This document shows, piece by piece, positions 52,983 through 60,855 of a stretch of DNA of 64,000 nt (position 1 is its first letter; the number at the start of each line of letters is the position of its first letter). The notes beneath the pieces were generated by a model. It did no database searches, was not told where the DNA came from, and saw only the letters and a list, made by a program, of their open reading frames with translations. Made by a program: the position numbers and the translations under genes. Source of the DNA: Nonomuraea cavernae (GTDB taxonomy: Bacteria > Actinomycetota > Actinomycetes > Streptosporangiales > Streptosporangiaceae); NCBI RefSeq assembly GCF_014646355.1, contig NZ_BMNH01000005.1:62001-126000 (forward strand). Direction: 5' to 3'.

Positions 52983-53824
52983 GACGGGTCACCGCCCAGC
53001 CAGCGGACCAGGTGCGTGTCGTACACCTCGAAATGGTCGCTCAGCGCCTGACGCACCGAGTCGGGCAGCGGCTTGGGCCGCGACCGCCCGTTGTGCCGCT
53101 CGAACTCCGGATAGCCCAGCCGCGGCATCCCCAGGAAGTCGAGCACCTCGTCGTAGACGTGCTCGGGCTCGGCGAAGAACCGGTGGCTGTCGAGGACCAG
53201 GATCCGCTCGCGGCCGAACAGCGGCTCCAGCCGGTCGAGCTGCTCGGCGTAGCGGCCGCGCGCCAGGTAGGCGTGGTGGCGGTGGGAGTGGTGGACGGAG
53301 TGGGGATGTGCCCGCAGGCTCTCCTCGGCCCCGGTCAGCCGCTGGGCCTCCAGCTCGACCGCGTACTCGAAGTGCGACTCGGTCTCGAACCCCCTGGCCA
53401 GCTCGTGGGCGTGGGCCGAGCAGGCCCGCTCGACCGGGTCGCGCACCAGCACGATCAGCTTCGCCCCGGGCAGGTCGGCGGCGATGCGCTCACCGGCCAG
53501 CGGATGGAACAGGTAGTAGGGCGACGACTCGAAGGCCAGCGGCCGGACACCGTACCGGCTGGTCAGCAGCTCGGCGCTCATCCGCAGCTGGAAGTGCGCC
53601 TGGTACCAGGACAGCGGACGGGAGTAGCCGACGTCGAAGTAGTGGACGCCCTTGTGCAGCACCGGCTTGAGCAGCAGCGGATGCTGCGCGAGCGCCCGGT
53701 AGAGCGAGGTGGTGCCGCACCGCTGCGCCCCTGCGATCAGGAACGACGGCAGGAGCCGCGAGGCCGACGTGATCCGTCCCGCCGCCCGGGAGATGGACAG
53801 CACCGACTGCTTCAGGGCCTTCAC
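52970..53824 (-). CDS. Sulfotransferase, heparan-sulfate-type (third of three)
   Basis: Protein of 284 aa. The 5'-phosphosulfate loop is FLIAGAQRCGTTSLYRAL (about 28-45), followed by LHKGVHYFDVGYSRPLSWYQ and the 3'-phosphate motif KLIVLVRDPVERACSAHAHE. The C-terminal part, FFAEPEHVYDEVLDFLG, is as in NDST/HS-sulfotransferases. These modify carbohydrates, consistent with a polysaccharide substrate. GTG start overlaps the upstream gene stop (GTGA). Confidence 0.92.
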   Translation of the reverse strand: MKALKQSVLSISRAAGRITSASRLLPSFLIAGAQRCGTTSLYRALAQHPLLLKPVLHKGVHYFDVGYSRPLSWYQAHFQLRMSAELLTSRYGVRPLAFESSPYYLFHPLAGERIAADLPGAKLIVLVRDPVERACSAHAHELARGFETESHFEYAVELEAQRLTGAEESLRAHPHSVHHSHRHHAYLARGRYAEQLDRLEPLFGRERILVLDSHRFFAEPEHVYDEVLDFLGMPRLGYPEFERHNGRSRPKPLPDSVRQALSDHFEVYDTHLVRWLGGDPSWRR

Positions 53825-54720
53825 GTGAGCAACTCCTGGTGGTCGAGGAGCGGGTTGAGCCAGACGTCGGGGGAGCCGAGCGGGGAGTGGCCGTCGGCGG
53901 CGTGCCGGTCGGCCAGCGCGATGAGGTAGTGCAGCGCGGTCAGCCGGGCCTGCGCGGCCGACAGCCCGAACGGCGCGAGCACGCCGACGGACTGCGCGAG
54001 GCAGGCGCGCGCGGCCGTCGCCGGGCTCATCCGGCGCAGCGCGCGCTGGAAGAGGTGGTGCAGGGCGTCGAACCCGCAGGGCACGCCGACCGCGTAGCGC
54101 TCCCAGTCCCAGACGAGCAACCGGCCGTCGGCGGAGGGGGAGATGTTCCACGGAGACAGGTCGCCGTGCCAGGCCGCGCCCGCCGGGCCGCCGGTCGCGG
54201 CGATCTCCCTGATCGCGTCGGTGAGCAACGCCGCGGGGACCCGGCCCCGTCTGACCGGCAGTGGAGACAGCGCCAGCACCTCCAGGTCGCGCCAGCGGCC
54301 GTGGTGCAGCACCGTCGGCACGACGACGGTCTTGAACGCCTGGTCGGCCATCCTCCGCAATGCGGCGGCCTCGTGTGCGACCAGCTCGCGGGCCCGCGCG
54401 GTGTCGCCGATCTTCACGTACGCCAGGCGCTCGCCGCCCGACCAGGCCTCCAGGATCGGTTTGCGGTTGGCCCGCCGGGCGGGGCGTACGTGGAGCACGG
54501 TCTCGATCGGGGCGCCCAGGACGTCGCTCAGGTGGGCGGCGATCGACCCGTCGGCGGCAAGTACGAGCTTGCGGCCGGGATGCCACCACCGGCGGGGCGC
54601 CAGGCGGCGCGGCAGCAGCCGGTGCGGCAGCACGCTGTAGGCCCGGGGCGAGCCGGAGCCGGGATGGAGCAGCCGCACGGTCTCGTCGAGATAGCGCAGC
54701 CGGATCTTCGCGTCGTTCAC
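53821..54720 (-). CDS. APH-fold phosphotransferase
   Basis: Protein of 299 aa with the aminoglycoside/choline kinase fold: RLAYVKIGDTARARELVAHE (Lys and Glu of the N lobe), AAWHGDLSPWNI (catalytic Asp) and LLVWDWERYAVG (metal Asp). It could phosphorylate a sugar or other small molecule of the polysaccharide pathway; being inside the operon it is unlikely to be drug resistance. GTG start with GGAGGAACC upstream, overlapping the polymerase stop by 4 bases. Confidence 0.82.
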   Translation of the reverse strand: MNDAKIRLRYLDETVRLLHPGSGSPRAYSVLPHRLLPRRLAPRRWWHPGRKLVLAADGSIAAHLSDVLGAPIETVLHVRPARRANRKPILEAWSGGERLAYVKIGDTARARELVAHEAAALRRMADQAFKTVVVPTVLHHGRWRDLEVLALSPLPVRRGRVPAALLTDAIREIAATGGPAGAAWHGDLSPWNISPSADGRLLVWDWERYAVGVPCGFDALHHLFQRALRRMSPATAARACLAQSVGVLAPFGLSAAQARLTALHYLIALADRHAADGHSPLGSPDVWLNPLLDHQELLT

Positions 54721-55985
54721 GGACGGTTCCTCCACAGAAGGGCGAAGGAGATGAGGTAGAGGATGAGTGGCGTGACGAGCCCGTCGTAGATGAACATGTA
54801 GAGCAGCACGAGGGCCATCACCAGCACTCCCGCGAGCCCGACCGGGCTGCGGTCGCTCCAGTGACGGCGGATCGCGCCGACGAAGAACGCCACGTACAGG
54901 GCCGCTCCCGCGAAGCCCTGGGTGATCATCAGCAGCCAGAGCTGCCCGTCGCTGCCCAGCGGCGGGTGGCCGCAGCCGCCGCACCACGCCGTCTTGCCCG
55001 TGGTGATCGTGCGGTGGTTGCCCATCGCGTTGCGGGTGTTGCCGTAGCCGATCAGGGGGGAGTGGCCGGCGGCGCTGATCGTCGCCGACACGGTGAAGGC
55101 CCTGATGTCATTGGAGTGGGGGTTGTCCAGCCGCTGGGCGACCAGCGCGGCGAGCGGGCTGAACGCGAACACCAGCGCTCCCGTCACGGCCGCCGCGCAC
55201 ACCGCGAGCCTCGTCCGGCCGCCGACCCGGACGACCAGGTAGAGGGCGCCCAGCCCGAGCCCGATCCACAGCCCCCGGTTGAGGGAGTAGACGATCGGGA
55301 TGGCGGCCAGGCCCATGAGCACGACCGCCACGGCCCTGCGCTGCCGCCCCCCGTGGACCCACCAGCCGACCACGAACCAGATCAGCAGCACCGACACGTT
55401 GCTGCCCCAGGCGTTGGCCCATTCGAACGGCGCCTCCGGGCGGGGGGAGGCGTAGCCGAGCACCTTCTGCGTCTGCGCGGCGGTGGGGTGGATCAGGTTC
55501 TGGACGAACGAGTTGCCGCCGATCCAGTCGGGCAGCGCCAGCTCCAGCGGCGAGGTGAACGAGAAGCTCGGGAAGAACACCCCGAGCAGCCCGCCCGCCA
55601 CCGTCGTCACGAACAGCACTCCGAGCATCCGCACCAGCCGCAGCTGGGGCAGCTCCCGCTCGCTCAGGTTGCCCAGGTAGAGGACCATGACCAGCATCGA
55701 CACGTAGAGCGCGAGTCGCATCAGGTAGCCGATGACGCGGCCCGCCCCGAACTCGCCGTAGGTGTCGGGCGGCATCTCCGACAGCATCAGCGCGCTCAGC
55801 CCGTAGCCGGCCAGCAGCAGCAGCCAGAGCCCGAACCCACGCGGCACCCTGATCGGTCTGCGCCGCCAGAGGATGACCGCCATCGGCACCGCCAGCACGA
55901 TCACCGCGAGCCCGCCGAACCCCAGGCCCCACCACACGGGATAGCCCACGAGCAGCGCGGCGATGGGCCAGGCGGGCCCTTTCAC
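54717..55985 (-). CDS. O-antigen polymerase/ligase (Wzy-like) membrane protein
   Basis: Protein of 422 aa with about ten helices and a large extracytoplasmic loop, the plan of Wzy/WaaL proteins. Indicators are VYSLNRGLWIGLGLGALYLVV, a conserved loop-end segment in this superfamily, SPLIGYGNTRN and IYDGLVTPLILYLISFALL. It would join repeat units outside the membrane. GTG start overlaps the upstream stop by 4 bases. Confidence 0.85.
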   Translation of the reverse strand: MKGPAWPIAALLVGYPVWWGLGFGGLAVIVLAVPMAVILWRRRPIRVPRGFGLWLLLLAGYGLSALMLSEMPPDTYGEFGAGRVIGYLMRLALYVSMLVMVLYLGNLSERELPQLRLVRMLGVLFVTTVAGGLLGVFFPSFSFTSPLELALPDWIGGNSFVQNLIHPTAAQTQKVLGYASPRPEAPFEWANAWGSNVSVLLIWFVVGWWVHGGRQRRAVAVVLMGLAAIPIVYSLNRGLWIGLGLGALYLVVRVGGRTRLAVCAAAVTGALVFAFSPLAALVAQRLDNPHSNDIRAFTVSATISAAGHSPLIGYGNTRNAMGNHRTITTGKTAWCGGCGHPPLGSDGQLWLLMITQGFAGAALYVAFFVGAIRRHWSDRSPVGLAGVLVMALVLLYMFIYDGLVTPLILYLISFALLWRNRP

Positions 55986-57292
55986 GTCAGCGTGCCCGGC
56001 GGACGCGGCATCGCCTGCATGGGGGAGGTCTCGGGGTTGAGGCCGGGATCGAGCTCGGCGCCGGCCACGAGCTTGCCGAGGGAGGAGTGGGAGCGCGTGG
56101 TCACGGTCGGGGGGAACACCGGCTCGCGGTCGGCGGTGAGGACGCCGATGATCGGCACGTGCTGCCTGGCCAGCGGGCGGACCGCCGCCCTGACGTCCGC
56201 CGAGGTGGCGCGGCCGAGCCCGACGACCAGCACCGCGGCGTCGGCCCTGGCCAGGTCGCCCACGTCGGAGCCGTCGAGCACGGTCAGCAGCGTGGCGTCG
56301 GCGAGCGGCGCGGCCACGGCCGCGGCCGCGAATCCGATGGGCACCGCCCTGACCAGGAGCCGTTTGCCCTGGCAGCCGGCGATCACGGTGGAGGCCAGGT
56401 CGTGCAGCGCGCCGTGGTCGGGGCGGTGCGGCAGGTCGGCGATGACCGGCAGCCCGGTCAGCCGCTCGACGTCGGCGGCGGTGCGCAGCAGGGTGTCGAA
56501 CCGGTCGCGCAGGGCGGCCCCCGCGGCGCCGAGAAGGAGCCCCAGCATCAGCCCGGTGCCGAGGTAGAGCGGCAGGCTGGGGGAGCTGGGGCGCTCGGGC
56601 GGGACGGCCTGGCTGAGGATCGAGCCCGGGGACACGGTGAGCGTCTTGAGGGCGTCGTACTTGGTGGTCAGGTTGTAGGCCTGCCGGTTGAGCACGCTCT
56701 GCCGGTGCTGGGCGAGGGTGTGCTCGGCGGTGCCGGCGGGCAGCGTGGGGAGCTCTCGGACCACGGTGTCGAGGTCGGTGTTGACCTGCTTGAGCTTGGC
56801 CAGCATGGCCTTCTGCTGGAGCGTGATGGCCGCCTGTGCGCTCTCGGCGCGAACCGCCAGGTAGGCGTCGGCATAGGCCTGCGACTGGGCCGCCGCGGTG
56901 GCCGGGTCGGAGGCCGTCACGGAGATCGACAGCACCGCCGAGTTGGGCGGCACGGTCACCTCGACCGGCTCGGGCTCGGTGGTGCGCAGCAGCTCGGCCG
57001 CCTTGGCGGTCACCACGGCCGACTGCGCGACCTGTGCCTCGGTGTCGAGGTTGAGCGGCTCACGCTGCCGGGCGGTCACCTGGTTGCTCTGCTCCTGCGC
57101 GCCGACCGCCGTGACCAGGACCTGCGTGGTCGCGGTGTAGGCGGACGGCACGACGCACAGCAGGACCAGGCCCGCCAGGCCGCCGGCCAGGACGAAGCCC
57201 AGGAAGTGCTGCCAGCGCCTGCGCAGCAGGGCGAAGTGCTCGCCGAGACCGGTGCCGGAGCGGTGGGCCGGGAAGTCCGGCGACAGGCTCAT
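55982..57292 (-). CDS. Wzz-like chain-length protein with degenerate BY-kinase domain
   Basis: Protein of 436 aa. The first helix (about 31-49) follows HFALLRRRWQHFLG, a coiled-coil extracytoplasmic part follows, and the second helix (about 241-261) comes after PPERPSSPSL, the Pro-rich motif of Wzz. The cytoplasmic part looks like a tyrosine-autokinase fold (LPVIADLPH, ADAAVLVVGL, VPIIGVLTADR), but the Walker A is replaced by RAVPIGFAAAAV, with no GKS/T. So it should set chain length but not phosphorylate. First gene of the six-gene operon. Confidence 0.87.
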   Translation of the reverse strand: MSLSPDFPAHRSGTGLGEHFALLRRRWQHFLGFVLAGGLAGLVLLCVVPSAYTATTQVLVTAVGAQEQSNQVTARQREPLNLDTEAQVAQSAVVTAKAAELLRTTEPEPVEVTVPPNSAVLSISVTASDPATAAAQSQAYADAYLAVRAESAQAAITLQQKAMLAKLKQVNTDLDTVVRELPTLPAGTAEHTLAQHRQSVLNRQAYNLTTKYDALKTLTVSPGSILSQAVPPERPSSPSLPLYLGTGLMLGLLLGAAGAALRDRFDTLLRTAADVERLTGLPVIADLPHRPDHGALHDLASTVIAGCQGKRLLVRAVPIGFAAAAVAAPLADATLLTVLDGSDVGDLARADAAVLVVGLGRATSADVRAAVRPLARQHVPIIGVLTADREPVFPPTVTTRSHSSLGKLVAGAELDPGLNPETSPMQAMPRPPGTLT

Positions 57293-57583
57293 GAGGCTCC
57301 CAGGGGTGTGCGCGATGTCATCGTGTGGCGACTCAGCGTCACATGTCGAGGCGCCCGCCCACTATAGGCCGGGCAGATATGGCCCAAGCTTATTACGGAA
57401 GATTTTCTCCGCTCTCGTCTGCGATTCGCCCTTCGAAAATACGAAATCGGAGGGAATTTCTGGTCGGATTGCAGCCGGCCTCATCAGCCAGAACACCCAC
57501 ACCGGCTGACGTCAAGGGAACGGCGTGGCATGGTTCAGCATTGACAGGGCGGGGGTCCTGGGAAAAGGGGGCGGAGGGTGCTG
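57293..57583. promoter_or_regulatory. AT-richer divergent promoter region of the polysaccharide operon and hydrolase
   Basis: This 291-bp gap is less GC-rich than the surroundings, especially 57380-57470, and must hold the promoters for the leftward wzz operon and the rightward lipoprotein gene. No gene and no confident -35/-10 pair or operator was recognised. GGAGGG at 57573-57578 is the ribosome site of the lipoprotein gene. Confidence 0.5.
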
Positions 57584-58681
57584 ATGCTAAAAGACATTTC
57601 GTTTATGTCCAACAAAAAGGGCATGATTCTGCTGGTCGGGTCGGTAGGGCTGGTCGTGAGCCTCGTCATGGGGCTGACCGGGTGTTCGGGCCCGGCGGAC
57701 ACCCGTGAGGGGACGGCGTCCCCGGTCGACCCCAAGCCCAGGAAGGGCAAGGCCGCCTGTACGGTCACCGACAAGCTCATCCCGTCCTGCGGCGCCTGGT
57801 GGGGCATGGCGCCCGAGATCTTCACCGGCGTGCCCGTGGACCAGGCCATCCGCAGCGCCGAGCAGCGCATGGGCACCCACGCCGACGTGGTGCACGTCTA
57901 TCACCGCACCAGCGAGCTGTTCCCCACCGACCGGGAGATCCGGCTGGCCCGCGACCCCGCCCGCCCGAGGCTGCTGCTGGTCAACTGGAAGCCGTCGTTC
58001 GACCACACCTGGGCGGAGATCGCCGGGGGAGCTCTCGACCACCGGATCGACCGGCTGGCCGCCTACATCCGGCGTACGTTCCCCGAGCGGTTCTTCCTCA
58101 CCATCCACCACGAGCCCGAGAACGACGTCCGCGCCGGTCAGGGCTCGGGCATGCAGGCGGCCGACTACGCGGCCATGTACCGCCACGTCGTGCTCCGGCT
58201 GCGCGAGAAGGGCGTGAAGAACGCGGTCACGGTCATGACCTACATGGGCGCCCCCAACTGGGCGGCCAAGGCCTGGTTCGAGGAGCTCTACCCGGGCGAC
58301 GACGTGGTCGACTGGGTGGCGATGGACCCCTACGCCGACAGTGACGTGCGCGACTTCGCCGGCCTGGTCAACAAGACCCGGCCCGACTTCCCGCGCTGGC
58401 CCGGCTTCTACCGGTGGATGCAGCTGCGCTTCCCCGGCAAGCCGGTCATGGTGGCCGAGTGGGGCGTGTTCGAGGACGCCGGCTCGCCCAAGGGCGCCTT
58501 CTACCACTCCGTACGCGCCCAGATCCGCAACTATCCGCAGATCAAGGCCCTGATCTACTTCGACTCACCCCAGGCGCCGCGCGGCAACACCAGCTTCGAC
58601 ACCGAGCCGATGACCGGCAGGGCGTTCACCACGCTGGCGCGCGACCCGCACTTCCGCTCGACCCGGGTGCCGCTGCCCTGA
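57584..58681 (+). CDS. Lipoprotein glycoside hydrolase, GH26-like
   Basis: Exported lipoprotein of 365 aa: basic start, helix MILLVGSVGLVVSLVMG, lipobox LTGC with Cys34. The TIM-barrel catalytic region shows FLTIHHEPENDV with a likely acid/base Glu177 and PVMVAEWGVFED with a likely nucleophile Glu292, the pattern of GH26 mannanase-type enzymes. It would cut or edit the polysaccharide made by the operon on the other side of its promoter. The ATG at 57584 has the best ribosome-site spacing; GTG 57578 is in frame. Confidence 0.8.
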   Translation: MLKDISFMSNKKGMILLVGSVGLVVSLVMGLTGCSGPADTREGTASPVDPKPRKGKAACTVTDKLIPSCGAWWGMAPEIFTGVPVDQAIRSAEQRMGTHADVVHVYHRTSELFPTDREIRLARDPARPRLLLVNWKPSFDHTWAEIAGGALDHRIDRLAAYIRRTFPERFFLTIHHEPENDVRAGQGSGMQAADYAAMYRHVVLRLREKGVKNAVTVMTYMGAPNWAAKAWFEELYPGDDVVDWVAMDPYADSDVRDFAGLVNKTRPDFPRWPGFYRWMQLRFPGKPVMVAEWGVFEDAGSPKGAFYHSVRAQIRNYPQIKALIYFDSPQAPRGNTSFDTEPMTGRAFTTLARDPHFRSTRVPLP

Positions 58682-58691
58682 CCCCCGCCGG

Positions 58692-59906
58692 TCAGCGCAC
58701 CCAGCCGCCGGACCGCAGCGCGCCCAGCACCTGGGAGACCGCCGCCTCGATCGACAGGTGGGTGGTGTCGATGACCAGGTCGGCGTCGTCCGGCTCCTCG
58801 TAGGGGTCGGAGACGCCGGTGAACTCAGGGATGAGCCCGGCCCGGGCCTTGGCGTACAGGCCCTTGCGGTCGCGGCGCTCACACTCCTCCAGCGGGGTGG
58901 AGACGTGCACGAGCAGGAAGTCGGCGCCGACCGACTCGACCATCTCGCGCACCTCCGCGCGGGTGGCCTCGTAGGGGGCGATGGGCGCGCAGATGGCCAG
59001 GCCGCCGTGACGGGCAGCCTCGGCGGCCACGAAGCCGATGCGCCGGATGTTGAGGTCGCGGTCGGCCTTGGAGAACGTCAGGCCCTTGGACAGCAGGGCG
59101 CGCACCACGTCGCCGTCGAGGTAGGTGACCGTGCGGGTGCCGAGCTCCAGCAGCGCGTCACGCAGGCCGCGGGCGACCGTCGACTTGCCCGAGCCGGACA
59201 GCCCGGTGAAGAACACCACGAGACCGCGCCGGTGCGGGGGGCCGGGTATGCGCACCGGCTCGGGCCCGGCCAGGTGCTCGGTCGCGCCGTAGGCGGTGGC
59301 GACGTGCTCGCGCAGCTCCAGGTCGATCTCGGGCTCCTCGCGCGGCGCGAGCGGCACCGGGACGACGAGGGTGCCCTCGGGCAGGTGGTCCCTGGCCCGC
59401 AGCGCCGCTCTGACCACCGACGGGCCCTGCTCGCCGTACGAGAGGGGGAGCAGCACGATCGCCGCGTCGAGCTCCTTGGCGGTGGCGATGATCTCGGTGA
59501 GGTCGTCGAGCGGCCCGCGCATCGTGACGACCAGCGCCGGGCGCCCGCCGAGGGCCTCGCGCACCTGGGACGGGGTGCGGTGCAGCCGGGCGAACGGGCC
59601 GTGCTCCGGCGCGCCGAGGCCGCGGACCGGACCGGCGGTCAGGCCGTCGGGCTCGTGCTCGGTCACGGTGAGAACGGCGAGCGGCACGCCCTCGGGGTCG
59701 AGCAGCGTGACCTCGTCGCCGGGGGAGACGTCGGCGGGCAGACGCAGCGTGACCGGCGCCGGCCAGGGCGTGCCGTCGGCGAGGATGCCGCGCTCGGCGA
59801 CCGTGTGCAGGTCGTCGTGGCCCAGGAACCCGGTCAGGGGCTGGAACGCTCCGGACAGCAGCAGCTCGAGATCGGCCAGTTCGTGCGCGTCGGGGGTGTG
59901 CTCCAC
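58692..59906 (-). CDS. cysC: APS kinase with degenerate ATP-sulfurylase-like N-terminus
   Basis: Protein of 404 aa. Residues 1-220 resemble the PUA-like and catalytic parts of Sat-type ATP sulfurylase (LELLLSGAFQPLTGFLGHDD, WPAPVTLRLPADV), but the catalytic RNPxHxxH element is not found. Residues 228-404 are a complete APS kinase: GLSGSGKST at 235-243, TVTYLDGDVVRALLSKGLTF, NIRRIGFVAAEAARHGG and KGLYAKARAGLIPEFTGVSD. It makes PAPS from the APS supplied by CysDN. GTG start. It converges on the hydrolase gene. Confidence 0.92.
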   Translation of the reverse strand: MEHTPDAHELADLELLLSGAFQPLTGFLGHDDLHTVAERGILADGTPWPAPVTLRLPADVSPGDEVTLLDPEGVPLAVLTVTEHEPDGLTAGPVRGLGAPEHGPFARLHRTPSQVREALGGRPALVVTMRGPLDDLTEIIATAKELDAAIVLLPLSYGEQGPSVVRAALRARDHLPEGTLVVPVPLAPREEPEIDLELREHVATAYGATEHLAGPEPVRIPGPPHRRGLVVFFTGLSGSGKSTVARGLRDALLELGTRTVTYLDGDVVRALLSKGLTFSKADRDLNIRRIGFVAAEAARHGGLAICAPIAPYEATRAEVREMVESVGADFLLVHVSTPLEECERRDRKGLYAKARAGLIPEFTGVSDPYEEPDDADLVIDTTHLSIEAAVSQVLGALRSGGWVR

Positions 59907-59952
59907 GTTCGAATCCCAAGTGCTCCGGTTAGATGACCGTCATAGTGTGTCA

Positions 59953-60669
59953 CTAGATGAGACGTGCGAAGTGGTTCTGCGGCTTCCTGATGACCATGGT
60001 GATCTCGTCGTGTGACGAGGGATAACGGCCGCGGCTCAGCCTGTCGGCCAGCGTGACGGCCGTGCGGCCGAGCCGGCCCAGGGCGGGGCCGCTGGTCCTG
60101 GTCTCGTCGTCGGTGATCAGCAGGCCGCGGCTGAGGCAGAAGGCGTGGATGCCGTCGTACGAGGTCAGTGGCTCGTAGACGGCGGGCAGCGGGCCGGGTG
60201 TGCCGTCCGCCACCAGGTGGCGCCAGAGCGCGCGCCGCAGCCACCCCGGCGTGAGGCGGTCGCACAGGCCGTAGGCCGACCTGCGGTCGCGCATCCGCAG
60301 CAGCACCAGGCCGCCGGGCCGCAACGCCTGGAGCAGCCGGTCGAAGACCAGCTCCGCGTGGTGGATGCGTTCGAGCAGGAACGACAGCTGGATCACGTCC
60401 ACCGACCGGGGCGGCACCGGCGCGGACCGCAGGTCGCCCAGCGACCAGGTGGCCAGGTCGGCCCGCTCCTCGACGACGCTCCTGATCACCGGCAGGTCCT
60501 CGTCGACCCCGGTGAGCCGGGTCTCGATCCGGTCGAGGGCCAGCGGCTCGTCGTGGGCGCATCCGGCGATCAGCAGGTCGAGCCGCCTGCCCAGCTGACC
60601 GGCCCACTGCTCGCGGATCCGCTGATCGAAGAGGCCGCCTTCCGGCGCGACCGACCGCACTTCAGACAT
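59953..60669 (-). CDS. Class I SAM-dependent methyltransferase-like protein
   Basis: Protein of 238 aa with a Rossmann methyltransferase plan. RRLDLLIAGCAHDEPLALDR holds a weak motif I, SVDVIQLSFLLERIHHAELVF is motif IV, and LLQALRPGGLVLLRMRDRRS is motif VI. It starts MSEVRSVAPEGGLFDQRIRE and ends ITMVIRKPQ. It lies upstream of cysC on the same strand (46-bp gap) and may methylate a sugar of the polymer; that is inferred from position only. Confidence 0.75.
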   Translation of the reverse strand: MSEVRSVAPEGGLFDQRIREQWAGQLGRRLDLLIAGCAHDEPLALDRIETRLTGVDEDLPVIRSVVEERADLATWSLGDLRSAPVPPRSVDVIQLSFLLERIHHAELVFDRLLQALRPGGLVLLRMRDRRSAYGLCDRLTPGWLRRALWRHLVADGTPGPLPAVYEPLTSYDGIHAFCLSRGLLITDDETRTSGPALGRLGRTAVTLADRLSRGRYPSSHDEITMVIRKPQNHFARLI

Positions 60670-60855
60670 GTCACTTAGAGTAGTCGGATCATCGCGAGTG
60701 GTGAGGGATTTCCCCTGCCGGCGTTCGTCGGCCTTCTGTGGCGGGGTATGCGGTCGCGCGGGGCGAGGTGGACAGTACCCTGGAGAACTGACACCCCCGC
60801 GACCTTCCCGGCCGGGGGTAATCGTGTTGCCGTCGTGGGGCTGTGGGCGTATCTG

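Noticed and set aside
53821-54720. Aminoglycoside resistance gene
   Set aside because: Although APH-fold, it is locked by 4-base overlaps into a polysaccharide operon, so a metabolic kinase is more likely.
57325-57708. Small open frames in the wzz/lipoprotein promoter gap
   Set aside because: No ribosome site, codon use unlike neighbouring genes, and overlap with the lipoprotein start.
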